A stretch of DNA of 64,000 nucleotides from NCBI RefSeq assembly GCF_000346465.2, contig NC_034014.1, positions 17,916,361 to 17,980,360 on the forward strand, in the 5' to 3' direction. Positions 23,201 to 34,400 of the stretch are shown one piece after another; position 1 is the stretch's first letter, and each line of letters opens with the position of its first letter. The position numbers were made by a program, and so were the translations under genes. Source of the DNA: Prunus persica. Lineage: Eukaryota; Streptophyta; Magnoliopsida; Rosales; Rosaceae. The notes under the pieces are model-generated. The model saw nothing but the letters and a program-made list of their open reading frames with translations. It made no database searches and had not been told where the DNA came from.

Positions 23201-24681
23201 AGCCACTTTTGACATTCCTACTCCAACCATGCTCACTATGTTTAGTAGTCATTAATTTCTCCCCACAAATTCCAAAAAGAAAAGAAAAAAAATGATTGTT
23301 ATGTATATTTAAATATTAGGTAGCTAGTCACTACACGCCACTTTCTCTCTCTTCAGATTTCGGAGCTCAAAACATTCAACATCGTTAATTACAGGAATTA
23401 AGAGGTTAACCAATCCAACATTAGATAGGGATAAAAAGAAATGCATACACTGTGCCATCCTACTATATACAGATTAGGGGCATCCTAAGGAAGCCACAAT
23501 TTCCATTTTGCTAAATGTGTATAAGGCCAACAACAATCTACATTAATATGCAGAATCATATTACTGAATGAATGGAACAAAAAGATACCATATTCATAAT
23601 CTACAGATCCCAAATACCAAATCAAGCTTAAGTCATAAAAGAATTGGTTGATAGGGACACAGCAACAAGCACAGCCACAAACCATTCCAAATAAGTTACA
23701 CATTTTCCTTTGAGAGTGATAATTACGATATTCTGTACATATTTCATCTCCATCAATTAAAGCCTATTAATTCATTGCCCATTAATCCTTGTAAACAAGC
23801 TCACTAACTTTGTATAAAAAGACACAAACTTTATCAATACAACAATGTGAACTACAAAAGTATAGCGACCGCTAAATCCTCCAAACTTTAACTTCAAAAA
23901 CTACAGACAGAATTCTTTGTATCAAGGCACAGCCCCATCTCACATTTTTCTAGCTAGACAAACCTCAAATACAACTTTGCAAGTTCAAAACGACAAAAGC
24001 AAAGAACCGGGTTGAGATTTCAGAAGTCGAATCCATGAAACAAACTTCAAAAGGGTATAAAAACCAGATTTACAAACAACTAACGCTTAGAAATCATAAC
24101 TTTTCCACACACACCACAAACAAATACCAAAATTCAACTCCAAGATATAAACTTTCTACACGCACAACGACCAATTATTGAAACCCGCAATTTCGCAAAT
24201 CAAACACAGAACAAAACTAGTTAAGAACCAAAAATAGAAAAATATGAACCTGGGCAACAAAAGCTGCAATTGACATTCCCAAACGGAACGCGATCTCATC
24301 GGCATCAGGGTTTCTTGGAGGCGCAGTGAAAACCATTTTAGGGCTTCGGCGCTTGCCCGCCACGCGTGTTCCCCTGAATGATGAACCCGAAGAAGTTGAA
24401 CCACAAGACGAAGATGGCGCTGCAGCTGCATCTTTTAATACCTTTCTCTTCGTCTTCTTTATGTTCCTGCAGATGGGTTTTGCCGGTCTTTCATCAGACG
24501 GAGAGAGGTTTCGGACCGTTGGATTTGAAGGGTTGGGGTTGTCATTGACGGTGGTGGTGGTGGTGGTGGTGGTGGCGGTGGCGGCGTCTTCATGGTCTAC
24601 GGTGTTGGCTTGATCGCTGAGAACGCAAGGTTTGGCGGCGAGGAGTTGTAGAGAAGGTGGAGAAGAAGAAGGGGTGTCCAT
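20223..24681 (-). CDS. CPR5: CPR5, plant transmembrane nucleoporin / defence regulator, 5 exons
   Basis: Exons on the - strand: 24681-24250, 22644-22588, 22370-22335, 22201-21467 and 20756-20223. They total 1794 nt, 597 aa, all joins in phase 0. The N-terminus (1-125) is Ser/Thr/Pro-rich with a basic KKTKRK nuclear-localisation-like patch. Next come a FRLGMSIAAFVAQ block, a conserved ICASAVRESLAN exon, and an acidic/Ser-rich linker. A helical region with EQARANDLKTLELNL and KASFKAEKFKSQLEDTRHAE follows (about 315-385). Five hydrophobic segments lie at about 385-405, 450-470, 477-497, 509-535 and 558-580, with GKLCVDTLGG between the third and fourth. This matches Arabidopsis CPR5, a nuclear-envelope protein that restrains effector-triggered immunity and senescence by gating nuclear transport and cell-cycle inhibitors. 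The start is the first in-frame ATG; the frame extends upstream only without an ATG. Confidence 0.95.
24550..24585. repeat. CPR5: trinucleotide repeat in CPR5 exon 1 (poly-Thr)
   Basis: GGT/GGC units on the + strand encode a run of eight Thr residues (ACC) and flanking Ala-Thr on the - strand, about residues 33-44 of CPR5. Such tracts vary in length between alleles. Confidence 0.9.
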
Positions 24682-25169
24682 GGAACGCAAGGAAAGGTGG
24701 GAAAGGGAGTAACTTGTACATAGATTTGAAAAAAGTTTGGGTTTTGATTTTGATTTTATGGGGAAATTCAAAATCTCTGCTGATCTTTTTTTTGCCTTTT
24801 TGATTTTATGTCCCTTATTTGAAAAGGTAATTCTAAGCTTACCACATTTTTATAAGTTGTATAGGAAGAAAAGAAATTATTTCTATTTTTAGTTTAATTT
24901 TTTAGATTTCAATTTTTAGTTTCACCGCCATTACTAAAACATAAAAAATTGTGAATCCTTCCTTATAATTCATAATCCAATATTCTCAAAATATTATAAA
25001 GAATGTGGTGGAGTCCACTAACTATTCATTTGAAGACTTGTTGTTCAAGTAGGTAAAGTGATGATGAAAGTGTTATAGAAGTAGAGGGATCCACATATTG
25101 GAAGAAATAATTGCACATCCACAAGAAGCCAAGAAACTTTGTCTATAAATGGACTTCCTCCCTTTATTG
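24682..25169 (-). other. CPR5 5' UTR and upstream region
   Basis: Only AT-rich sequence is visible. No sharply defined promoter element can be named. Confidence 0.5.
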
Positions 25170-26021
25170 TAGGGGTGGCAATTTTGGACACGACCCAATA
25201 CACGATTCGAAACTCGCACGATAAAAAAAACAGGTCAATTTCAGGTCAACCCGTTTAATAAACAGGTGGGTTTTGGGTCAACCCGCTAACCCGCTATAAT
25301 ACATATCTAACCCGTTTATTAAATGAGTCGTGTCACGGGTCGTGTCAACCCGTGTACAACACGCTAACCAGCTAAAAAATTAAGACAAATGGAGACTTCA
25401 ACACACACACACAAAGGGGTTTTGAACCCCTACCATCCTCATTTTTCTCAAACATCTTATCCACCATGCTACAAACAACTTTGTGATTTTATGGTATGCC
25501 TTTTGATATTTATAATGTTTCTTTTTCTTTTGTGTTTTCCTTTCTTTTCCGTCTCTCTTCTCCTCTTTTTTCTTTCTTTTCCTTCTTTCTTCTTTCTCCT
25601 CTTTTTTTTTTTTTCTCTCTTTTCCTTTCCTCTTCTCTCCTGTTTTTTTTTCTTTTCCTTCTCTTTAGTTTTCTCTCATCTATCTTTTTTCTTCTTTCTT
25701 TCTTTCCTTCAATCTTCTCTCTCTCTATTTATTTTTTTCTTCCTTTTCCTTCTCTCTTCTCTCCTCTCAATATCTTTTTTTTCTTTCTTTTCCTTATATT
25801 TTCTCTACTCTATGTTTTTTTTTAATTTAAAATTTTTTAGTTGTGAGTTTTGTAACATGCATGTTATTATTTATGAACCCGTTACACGACTCGAAACCGG
25901 CACGATAAAAGACGACCCGAACCCGACATGACACGACACGTTTATTAAATCGGTTGGGTTCGGGTTGAGCATTCTTGACACATTTATTATCCCGACACGA
26001 CACGATCCATTGCCAACCCTA
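25170..26021. mobile_element. non-autonomous hAT element (MITE-like), 852 bp
   Basis: Ends are TAGGGGTGGCAAT and the reverse complement of ATTGCCAACCCTA. An 8-bp target duplication flanks it with one mismatch: CTTTATTG (25162-25169) and CTTCATTG (26022-26029). The subterminal regions are packed with AACCCG/CGGGTT and CACGAC/GTCGTG words in both orientations, typical of transposase-binding sites in this family. The interior has a long pyrimidine tract. A 'GGGGTTTTGAACCCC' box-B-like palindrome lies near 25416. Confidence 0.8.
25509..25815 (+). repeat. long pyrimidine tract (T/C-rich, about 300 bp)
   Basis: Nearly pure T and C on the + strand, e.g. CTTTCTTTTCCTTCTTTC-type repeats. The Phe/Ser/Leu-rich open frames across it are artefacts of composition. 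Confidence 0.9.
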
Positions 26022-26314
26022 CTTCATTGTATTGGGAGATACCATTGTAGCCCTATTATTTTACATAGTGGAAAAGTTATTATTGTTGCTCTCCGAGGAT
26101 GTAGACATGACCGAACCTTGTTAAAATATTGTGTCTCATTTGTTATGTGCAGTTCAATATTCTTGCATATACCATTCATTTTACAACACGTTATTAGCAC
26201 GAGAAGCTCTCAAAGAGAGGGAGCTGCTAACTTTTACAGGAGAGAGAGATATATATGAGCAAAGCCACCGAAAAAGGGTAAGCCTCTGTCCATTATCTTC
26301 ATGTATTATATTAT

Positions 26315-26484
26315 GGCTTAATTGCTATAATACCCCCTGAAACTACGGTCAAATCTCACATTGTCCCTCGAAACCCCGAAACTTAAAGTGACCCACTCTA
26401 CTCCTTTGACTGATATTTGTTTTGCTAAAATGTATAATACTTAAGTTCCATGTGTGAAAATATATATTTTTTATTTTGAAAAAT

Positions 26485-26554
<70 letters not shown>

Positions 26555-27191
26555 CAATTTTTTTCCCTTGAAGAGAAACCCAAAACTTCCTATCAATTGA
26601 GCCCTTCATAATTTGTTTAGATTCATTAATTCAAAAACTAACGAAGGGCTGTTGAGGATGGGTCTAGATCTGATACAAAGACAAATTGTAGTCGATGTGG
26701 GTGTCGGGAGAAATTGCAGGGAGGGTGGGTGGGGGGTATGTAAGGTCAGTGGCCGGGGGGTGCCTGCGGATAGGTCTTGGTGCGGCTGGGTCTTCCAAAT
26801 GGTTTTGAAGAGGTAAGGGGTGTGACGGTGAGGGAAGGGTGGCTGGTGGGTTGGCTATGAAGATGGGATCTACTAGGGGCGGCTGGGATATCAAGATGGG
26901 GCTGGGAAGGATGGAGAGAGAGGAGAGAAGGGAGAGAATTTTTTTAAAAACGTTTTTCAAGAGAAAATATATTTTTTTAACACATGGCACTTATGTGTCA
27001 TATATCTTAACAAAATAGTGGGTCCCACTTATACCCCATTAGCATTTTTAATGGATTATTTGACGGATTTGGCGGTGGGGGCAAAGTAAGACGTAAAACA
27101 TTGATCAAATGAGCAAAGTGGGTCACTTTAAGTTTCGGGAGGCAATATGAGATTTGACCATAGTTTCAGGGGGTATTAGAGCAATTAAGCC
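26315..27191. mobile_element. Mutator-like non-autonomous element, 877 bp
   Basis: Terminal inverted repeats of about 95 bp begin GGCTTAATTGCTATAATACC and end ...GCAATTAAGCC. A perfect 9-bp target duplication TTATATTAT lies at 26306-26314 and 27192-27200. There is no transposase. The interior has a (CT)n tract and a G-rich stretch (26700-26910) with a Pro-rich - strand frame that I do not recognise. Confidence 0.85.
26487..26549. repeat. (CT)n microsatellite inside the second MULE
   Basis: About 31 CT units, similar in length and orientation to the tract in the first MULE. Confidence 0.95.
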
Positions 27192-27334
27192 TTATATTAT
27201 TACTCTAATATCTACACTATTCAACTTATGACTAATCGTCCAAAGCTAGTGTAGATGTGTTGGAGCTTGTGCAGGTGAAAGGAAGAAAAGCAATTGAATT
27301 AAGGCCAACTTGATTTTCCTGCTTCCACTAACAT

Positions 27335-28249
27335 CAAGGGCGGATCTACACTTAGGTTGAAGTGGACTCCAATTCAGTGTCGATTTTTTTTGTAGGCTTA
27401 GTGGTATAAGCCAAATTTAGGTAAAGTAAATAATAGTTTAGTTTTCTCACAAGAAAAAAAATTTAATAGTCTAATCCTCTATTTAAAATAAGCCCAGCTC
27501 TCTATGTAGAAATAAGCCCACTCTTAAAGCATATAGAAAATGGTAAACATGCAATGCATAACCTATATAAATTTGATTAGAAGCAAACATCAGAATTTTT
27601 CTTCTAGCCACCCAAAACGCCATATTTGAACCTTCAGAACCTAAAAGAAATAGCTCTTCCCCTCTAAAAAATTGTACCAACTTATCTTTAGTAAGTTCTT
27701 CAATCTTGATAAGTTTTTCGCTCTTTTTTATTTTTTTTGATATTATATTCAATTTCTAATTTTCAATTTTAATTGTTGTTGTTAAGTTTTTATGATTTAG
27801 GGTTTCGGTGAAAACTTTTGGGGATTGTTATATATGTTTTATTTTTGCAACTTGAATTATTAATTGGCATATATGATATTTGGTGTCTAGTATTTCTTGT
27901 TAGGATATCATGTCACGTGATGATATAGACCGGCAAAGAGGGGAAAAATTATTTATTCATCTTCAAAAAAAAGTAGTAATGATAACAAGGATACACCTTC
28001 TGCATCTGATGTTGATACTTCAATTCCTGAGGAACTTACTCAACTCGAATCTCAAGTAGTTGAACGATGTATTTGATTTTATATTTATTTATATTTTGTA
28101 CTTCTTTGTGTTATTTGCTCGTAATGTGGCCTTGTTTGATTTATAAATTTTTATTTACATTTTTTTTAAGAGTAAAAAAGCTTATAATATATCTCATTTA
28201 AAAAATAAAATTTAGCCTATTCCTATAAAAATTCTTAGGTTCGCCATTG
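27335..28249. mobile_element. decayed or non-autonomous hAT element, 915 bp
   Basis: The perfect 8-bp target duplication ACTAACAT lies at 27327-27334 and 28250-28257. Ends are CAAGGGCGGATC and the reverse complement of GGTTCGCCATTG. The left end resembles the terminus of the large hAT at 10965. An internal stretch at 27995-28070 could encode a Ser/Asp/Glu-rich piece near a hAT transposase start (SASDVDTSIPEELTQL), but no full transposase remains. Confidence 0.8.
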
Positions 28250-28789
28250 ACTAACATATAATATAATATGATATATATATATATATAATATCAATATGAA
28301 AAGCTATTGAATTAGGAGAACACACGTCTGCCATTTTCTTTCCTTATACATTAGAATAGTAATATATAATATAATATGTTATATACTTTATATATATTAG
28401 GTGGTGGTTTTATTCCCACACTAACTTTATTTACATTATGGTGTAAGTTTATTATCCATATAATAGTATTTATTTGTGGCACGGGTCTATCGTCCAAGCA
28501 ACTTCCTTTACTTTTTATTTAAAATATGGAGTATAATTAATACCCATACAAGTGCATTTATTTTATTGCATATTTACTTTATTATTTAAAGTATGGTGCG
28601 GAATTAACATCCATACAACAAGCAATTTACTTTATGAATTTATTCTACTGCACATTTACTTTTATTTAAAGTATGATGCATGTTTATCGTCTATACCAAC
28701 AATTTATTTACAAGCAATTTATTTTACGAATTAATTGAGTGATATGATGAGTTTTACAATATAAAGAGATCATGACCAAAAGTTCCTTG

Positions 28790-29850
28790 ATTCTCATTAT
28801 ACAACTACATCAGGACCTGAATATCCTTGATGATATGAGAGCTGGCAATCTCTCCGGTACGATATTTGTAAACAAGTGATCGGACCTGAAGATCTTTGAT
28901 CCTTAACATGTAAATAAGGACTTGCAGTTCCTTGATAATGTAACAGTATCGTATACGTGAAAAGTGTCATATACATGAATAGTAGATGTACTGGCAAATG
29001 TATTATGAATAGTAATCATATACGTGAATGGTGATGTACACATGAAAGGTAATTATACTAGCAAATGTATTGTATGCATGAACAAAATTGTATTCATGAA
29101 TTGGTGAATAGTACTGTATACATGAATAGTAACCATTTTGGGTAAAATTGTCACTGTATATAAAAGGGACCTATAGTTCCTTAAACTCATGGATGAACAG
29201 TTAAATGAGATGCTAGAAGTTCCTCAAAATATGGACAATTATGTAAGGGGCCTGAAGTCCCAAAATATGTACAAGAAATTATAAAAATGTATATACCATG
29301 AAAATATGTGATTTTGGCCTGAAGTTCAAAATCTGACAGTTGATAACCTGAAGTTCCAACAATTAAATGGACAACCTTTAAGGCATTATTGCAAATTGTG
29401 GTAACACCACATATTTTTTGGCATAAGAAAATGATGAATTTAATAAAGCTCGATTTTGTTACAATGGACACCTCAAGGAAGAAATATATTCTGTGAATTC
29501 CGGTTGTTAAGGATACACCGTGAAATGAATAATATCAGGATAAACCTTAAAGGATGAATTGAGGCTCTCCACATATTTTATTATATGATCTGGGCCTGAA
29601 GCCCATGGATCCAAATATACGAGAAATCCCGAACCTGAAGTTTAGGGTATATAGTAGTTAATGATCTTCACTACTATATTGCAATATTATCATGACATTT
29701 CCTCAATTTATATTTCATGCCCATTTGAAAATGACAATCAAATTATGAGGTTGTGTTTAACCTGAGCTAGAAGTTCCAGGCACACATGCATTGAAATATA
29801 TAATTTGAGAGATTTAATGTGGTTATTTGAACCTATAAGACATAAGGTTC
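28790..29850 (+). repeat. dispersed short repeats (CCTGAAGTTCC, CATGAATAGTA)
   Basis: Variants of ACCTGAAGTTCC occur about ten times (e.g. near 28882, 29252, 29319, 29349, 29597, 29635). CATGAATAGTA-like words recur between 28974 and 29130. The copies are diverged and irregularly spaced. Confidence 0.6.
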
Positions 29851-29989
29851 CAAATCGTCATTTTGAAAATATGTGCAAACCACAGGTGCAAGTTTAAAAA
29901 TTTTTCCAATTATTATAACAAGAAAAGAGCATACAACAGATAGATTCTTTTCACCTCCAAGGAATGAGTAGGCTTTGTAAAATCTATGA

Positions 29990-30580
29990 AATTCCATTAT
30001 GATATGGAAGTCTTTGGAGAAAGAGAATGGCACCTCTTGAGCTTAGCCATGAGCCTCTCTTGGTCTTCCAAAATCTTTTCGTTGGAAATTTACAGCATGT
30101 CAAGCCTTGTCTGCGTATCAATGGAGTATGAACTCACCAATTTCAAAAAAGCTTTACTTTCCTTTTTAAGGTTTTCAACCTCTTGCTAAGAATCATGAAG
30201 CATTCTCCTAAGAGATTAATTTTCAGTGTTCAACTCTTGAATCTCCTTTGCTCTGGCAAGCAAACGATGACCCAAGTTAGAAACATAAGCAGCACTCTGA
30301 ATGCTAAAAGTCATTGATTCATCAATAACCTATTCATCAGACCTTCCTGTTAATAGTATTTCATTCATAGGAGTAAGGAAATTCCTAGCTACTATAATAG
30401 CAATCGTGAAATTCCTAGCTACTATAATAGCAATCGTATCATTTATCATCACGGAGTCATTAACTATGAGATGACGATTTTGGGATACAAAGGATGGATG
30501 CCAGACTCTGGCGTCACGAGTTATTTTGGGAACAACATTTAAATCGAAATGTTTTGGGCGAGAAGAAGAGGATGCCATTC
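29990..30580 (-). pseudogene. antisense coiled-coil ORF of the gypsy-like element (broken)
   Basis: An ATG at about 30580-30578 opens a - strand frame beginning MASSSSRPKHFDLNVVPK and running through a hydrophilic region to 30330. In the same frame, past a TAG near 30330, come a SIQSAAYVSNLGHRLLARAK region and a heptad-like Leu/Glu/Lys-rich stretch (QEVENLKKE...), ending near 29990. At least four in-frame stops interrupt it. I recall similar 'MASSSSRPKHF' proteins as repeated, unnamed predictions in Rosaceae genomes, which fits a retrotransposon-carried frame. A frame opposite to gag but inside the same element matches the antisense ORFs reported in some Tat-lineage elements. The function is unknown. 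Confidence 0.5.
30379..30440. repeat. exact tandem duplication, 30-bp unit
   Basis: AATTCCTAGCTACTATAATA plus GCAATCGT occurs twice in immediate succession (about 30378-30407 and 30408-30437). The in-frame duplication adds ten residues to the antisense ORF. Confidence 0.9.
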
Positions 30581-30887
30581 TAAAAGATTTCGAGGAAAGT
30601 TTTAGACAAGTTGAACTTTTAGAAAATGGAAGGAATTTGAGTTGAAATACATGTTTAGGCCTAAATTTGGCACGCCAAAATTCAAAAGACAAGCCCATGG
30701 TAAAATTATCTGCCCAGCCCAAAAAGCTTGAGGATAACAAAATTAGGATCCAGACAGATTAGGCTTCACACCAAGAAAAACAAGGCCCCCAGCCCAAGAA
30801 AGACCAAACTGTCATTTGGGCTTCAGGGATCAGCCCATAATTTTTGTTGGGTTCAAACCCAAGGGACAAAAAACACACCCACGTGGC

Positions 30888-32032
30888 TAGAGGTGGTTGC
30901 GGTTCGGTAACCGTGAATTTTTACTCAAACCGCAAACCGACCGACTATTTGCGGTTTGGTGATTTTTGAAACCGCAAACCGACCGCGTTTTGCGGTTTAC
31001 CGCATTGCGGTAAACCGCAAAAATGCGGTCGGTTACCGCGAATTTACGGTTTAAAACCGCAAATTCTCAAGCATTCACAAAAATATAAATTTACAACCTA
31101 AATAAATAAATACACAACCTCAATTTCTCAAGCATATATAAATTCACAATCGATTCCAATTCTCAAGCATTCACAACCTAAGAAAATTAAAGTTACAATT
31201 CCAAACATTCCAATTAAAGTTAAACTTCTCAAGCATTCCAATTCCAAATCCTTTAAATTTACAAACCAAAAGCAAAATGAATTAAAGTTACAACCAAAAA
31301 GAAAAATCCAATTCACAGTTAATTAAAGTTACAAACTAAAAGGAAAAATGCAATACACCAATGTTACAAACTCAAGTGTTGGTGGTGAGTGGATTTGAAG
31401 AACCCCTTTGTATTGTTTGAGCACCAATGCTATCTACAAATAAAACAACATAGTTTAGTACATTTTATTATAAGAAGAAGCATAAATAACATTAGCATAA
31501 ATAAACTAATTACTTACAAGTTGTCATATCTTCCATTTCCTTGTAGAATTCAACCTCATCATCTGTTGGTTCCTTGTAAAAGGAAAATTCGTCCGCTCTA
31601 AGCCAATCACGAGTACACACTAATGCCTCTACCATTTTAGGATGCAAAGAGCTTCTAAAAGGATCCACAATCCTCTTGCCTAGGCTAAAAACATTTTCAC
31701 TAGCAACCGTAGAACTTGGAATTGCAAAGATATCCTTGGCAACTTGTGAAAGAATAGGATATCTTGTTTGGTTCCCTTTCCACCAATTCAAGAGAAGAGA
31801 AGGGTTTACAATTTTACTTAATTATTCATAGAGTATAGCCGTGCGGCTATACTTTGCGGTTTGCGGTAACCGCAAATTTTGAAAATCAAATACCGCAACC
31901 GCAACCGTAAATGCGGTTCGGTTCTTAATACCGCGATTGCGGTTCGGTTTACCGCGATTGCGGTTTTATTGCGGTAAAATATCGGTTGATTTTTGCGGTT
32001 TTTCGGTTTTTCGGTTTAAAATGCCACCCCTA
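30888..32032. mobile_element. hAT element with GCGGTT-rich ends, 1145 bp
   Basis: The perfect 8-bp target duplication CACGTGGC lies at 30880-30887 and 32033-32040. Ends are TAGAGGTGGTTGCGG and the reverse complement of ATGCCACCCCTA. Within about 190 bp of each end, GCGGTT/AACCGC words occur more than a dozen times in both orientations, the expected layout for transposase-binding subterminal repeats. The interior keeps only the transposase C-terminal region on the - strand. Confidence 0.88.
31510..31791 (-). pseudogene. hAT transposase C-terminal dimerisation domain remnant
   Basis: The - strand frame of 93 codons reads NWWKGNQTRYPILSQVAKDI followed by FAIPSSTVASENVFSLGKRI and a DPFRSSL.P..VEALVCTRDWLR block. 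This is the classical hAT C-terminal dimerisation signature (W-W, RYP.LS, A.DI..IP.S...SE..FS.G.R). In an intact element it makes the transposase dimerise. Upstream DNA-binding and catalytic regions are absent, so it is a deletion derivative. The short frame beginning at about 31791 has no intact upstream exon. Confidence 0.85.
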
Positions 32033-32040
32033 CACGTGGC

Positions 32041-34199
32041 TACCTCAACTTTGAAAAGTCAGCAATTCCAACTAAGTTAAATATGAGAGGGACATCTCTG
32101 AAACACTGCCAACAGAAGATCAAAACCCATATGTATTCGGAGATTTTGCTCCAAGGCAATACACCATCTTCCAAGGAATTCACGGGTCACGCTTTCCAAG
32201 TTAGAACGGGAAACAGGGAGTTGTTCAGAAAATACAAAAGAAAACCAACCGCCATAAAATTTAGCCCACACAGACGATGGCGGTGGTCGAAATAGAAAAC
32301 TGCAATCCAGGAAACCAAGGAAGGGACTGCTTTATGAGGTGACTACTGAGAGCCTATCTGCCATGATTGATAAAAATCCCTTCTACTTTACATTATAGGA
32401 GATCTTTTTACCGCCCATTATTAAAATCTAAACAAAAGCCACCTCCCTAAGAGGGTCTCTTATAAAAACGAAGGTAGGCAAGGAAGCAACGGACACTCAA
32501 TTCATCAATCAATCAAAAAAAACAAACAACAAAAAAAAACAACCAAAAGCTCACTTGGATTCCAAGAGAAACCAGCTTTAGATCAGAATTCCAAAGTTCA
32601 GACTTAGAAAATAAGTCTTCTAAAACGAGATCTCTCTCGTTACAAATTTGGTTCAGCAAAAGCCAAGGCAAGCAGAGTTTGAGTTTTCACAAACGTGGAG
32701 ACCTCAGCAAACTTATAAAGAGTCCTGCTCAAGCAGAACAACGCTCGTAGTGCAATCCCTAGCCTACCAGACCTTTGAAAATAGCCACTTCTGCCCCTTC
32801 AGACTGAAGAAGCCGTAGTTCTGCCCGCTCAAAAGCCTCCCAAGGCTTGAAGTAGATTAAAGCTCTGCCAAAATTGAACTTTGGTATCGATTTACAGCTG
32901 AAGCTAAGCAGTTGAAGTTGTTGACAGCTCAGTCCAGCACAGATATACTCAGTCCAGCCTGGATCAGAAGTTTCTACCCAGGCAGAAATGGGATTCCAGC
33001 CATCTTTTTGTCTTTCTAGAGTTGATTTCTCCCTTCTTAATTTTGTAAAAGGCAGTTCTGCCTAAAACAGTTCGCTTTATTATTATCTATTCTGGCCAGA
33101 ACAACCATTTGATACTGAGATAAATTATGAAAGTCCTCACCAGTCTGAGGCAAGAAAAGAACTTACTTGGGAGATATTCCTCACCCAAATTCACAATCAT
33201 TTGTTTTAGAAGTCAGTAACTTGGGGAGCAAGTTATCCACTCTAAAAAGAAGTCTGCTAGGATTTACATCGCTAGTAGTGGCACGCTCACACACCAAAGA
33301 AAGCTGACTTGTCGACCAACAAATGGTCTCCAAGCCAGTGGGGAACTTCGCCCTTCCACCTCAGGAGTAAACACCAAAACGGGTGAACAATACAGTTACT
33401 CCAATCGGGCCTTAAAAAGACAATATCTATAGGCGAAAATGTGGTAACGTTTCCATGATCCTAATATATTCCCGGATCCCAATATTTCCTTTTTCTTTTC
33501 CAGATTTCAAAACTTCAAGCGGCCTTCGTTGATGTCTGTTGGCACTTTAGGGGGTTTGAGGACTATTTTTGTCAAACTGATCTTGCTTTTACGGATTTCA
33601 AGGAGTCACTTTCTCAAAAGTGTCTTCAGAACCTCAGAAGTTTCTGTAGTTAATTGATATTCATTGTTTAAGAGCTATTCTCTAACTTGTGTATAAATAT
33701 GTTCATAACAAAACTTCTTTGCAGAATACATCCAGTTTTTCTCCATATCTACTGATGCAATATCCACTTGTTTTTCCTACTAGTGAGCCCTCGATATGCT
33801 TGAGAAGCGAGACTAACTCTGATAATCTATTTAGGAAGCAAGACTATCCCTGATCATGTTTTTGCGACATCAGGGAACTGTAAGGCAGACAAGAATGACG
33901 ACATCGCTCTAATCTCCTAAAGTTCTCCTAGGCTAGGAGAAATGAGAGTTTTTTGTCTGTTACCTCACTGGTTTCCTTCCCTGATTGCTTACCTACCTTG
34001 CAATCAATATCACAATTCTTGCAGGATATAACTAGATCATCAAGCGTTTCATTATATTTGCTGAGCCAATATAAGCTTGAATGATATTTGAACAAAGTTT
34101 CTCTTACCAAAGGATGTAAGCAATACTTGTGTTATTTCATACTTGTACTCTTATTAGTATTTTGATATTTTGTACGACACTTTCACTGGTAACCAAATG
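32041..34199. other. non-coding interior of the gypsy-like region
   Basis: There is no supported gene. Words such as AGTCCAGC, CAGCTCAGTCCAG and TCTGCC recur at 32850-33120. Short frames at 32083-32295 and 33928-34110 have no motif I recognise. TGTTGGCAC near 33538 could be an LTR start, but no partner copy was found. Confidence 0.45.
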
Positions 34200-34400
34200 G
34201 AGAGATAAGACCGTTCTAGAAGAATGTCATGCAAAGGACCATTCCAGAAGAATGACTTGCATTATAAATCATTCCAGATGAACGACTTGTATTATGACCA
34301 TTCCAGAAGAATGACCATTCCAGAAGAATGACTTGCATTATAAATCATTCCAGACGAACGACTTGTATTATGACCATTCCAGAAGAATGGCTTGTATCAT
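34200..34400 (+). repeat. tandem repeat on CATTCCAGAAGAATGACTTG
   Basis: Seven diverged copies of a core CATTCCAGA(A/T)GAA(T/C)GACTTG alternate with CATTATAAAT and TATTATGAC spacers. A higher-order unit of about 85 bp is present roughly twice (34242-34325 and 34314-34398). Confidence 0.85.

Noticed and set aside
24217..24771. N-terminally extended CPR5 beginning at 24771
   Set aside because: The extension starts with TTG, not ATG, and the first in-frame ATG is at 24681.
25389..25931. 180-codon + strand frame rich in Phe, Ser and Leu
   Set aside because: It is an artefact of the 300-bp pyrimidine tract inside a hAT MITE, with no domain and no start context.
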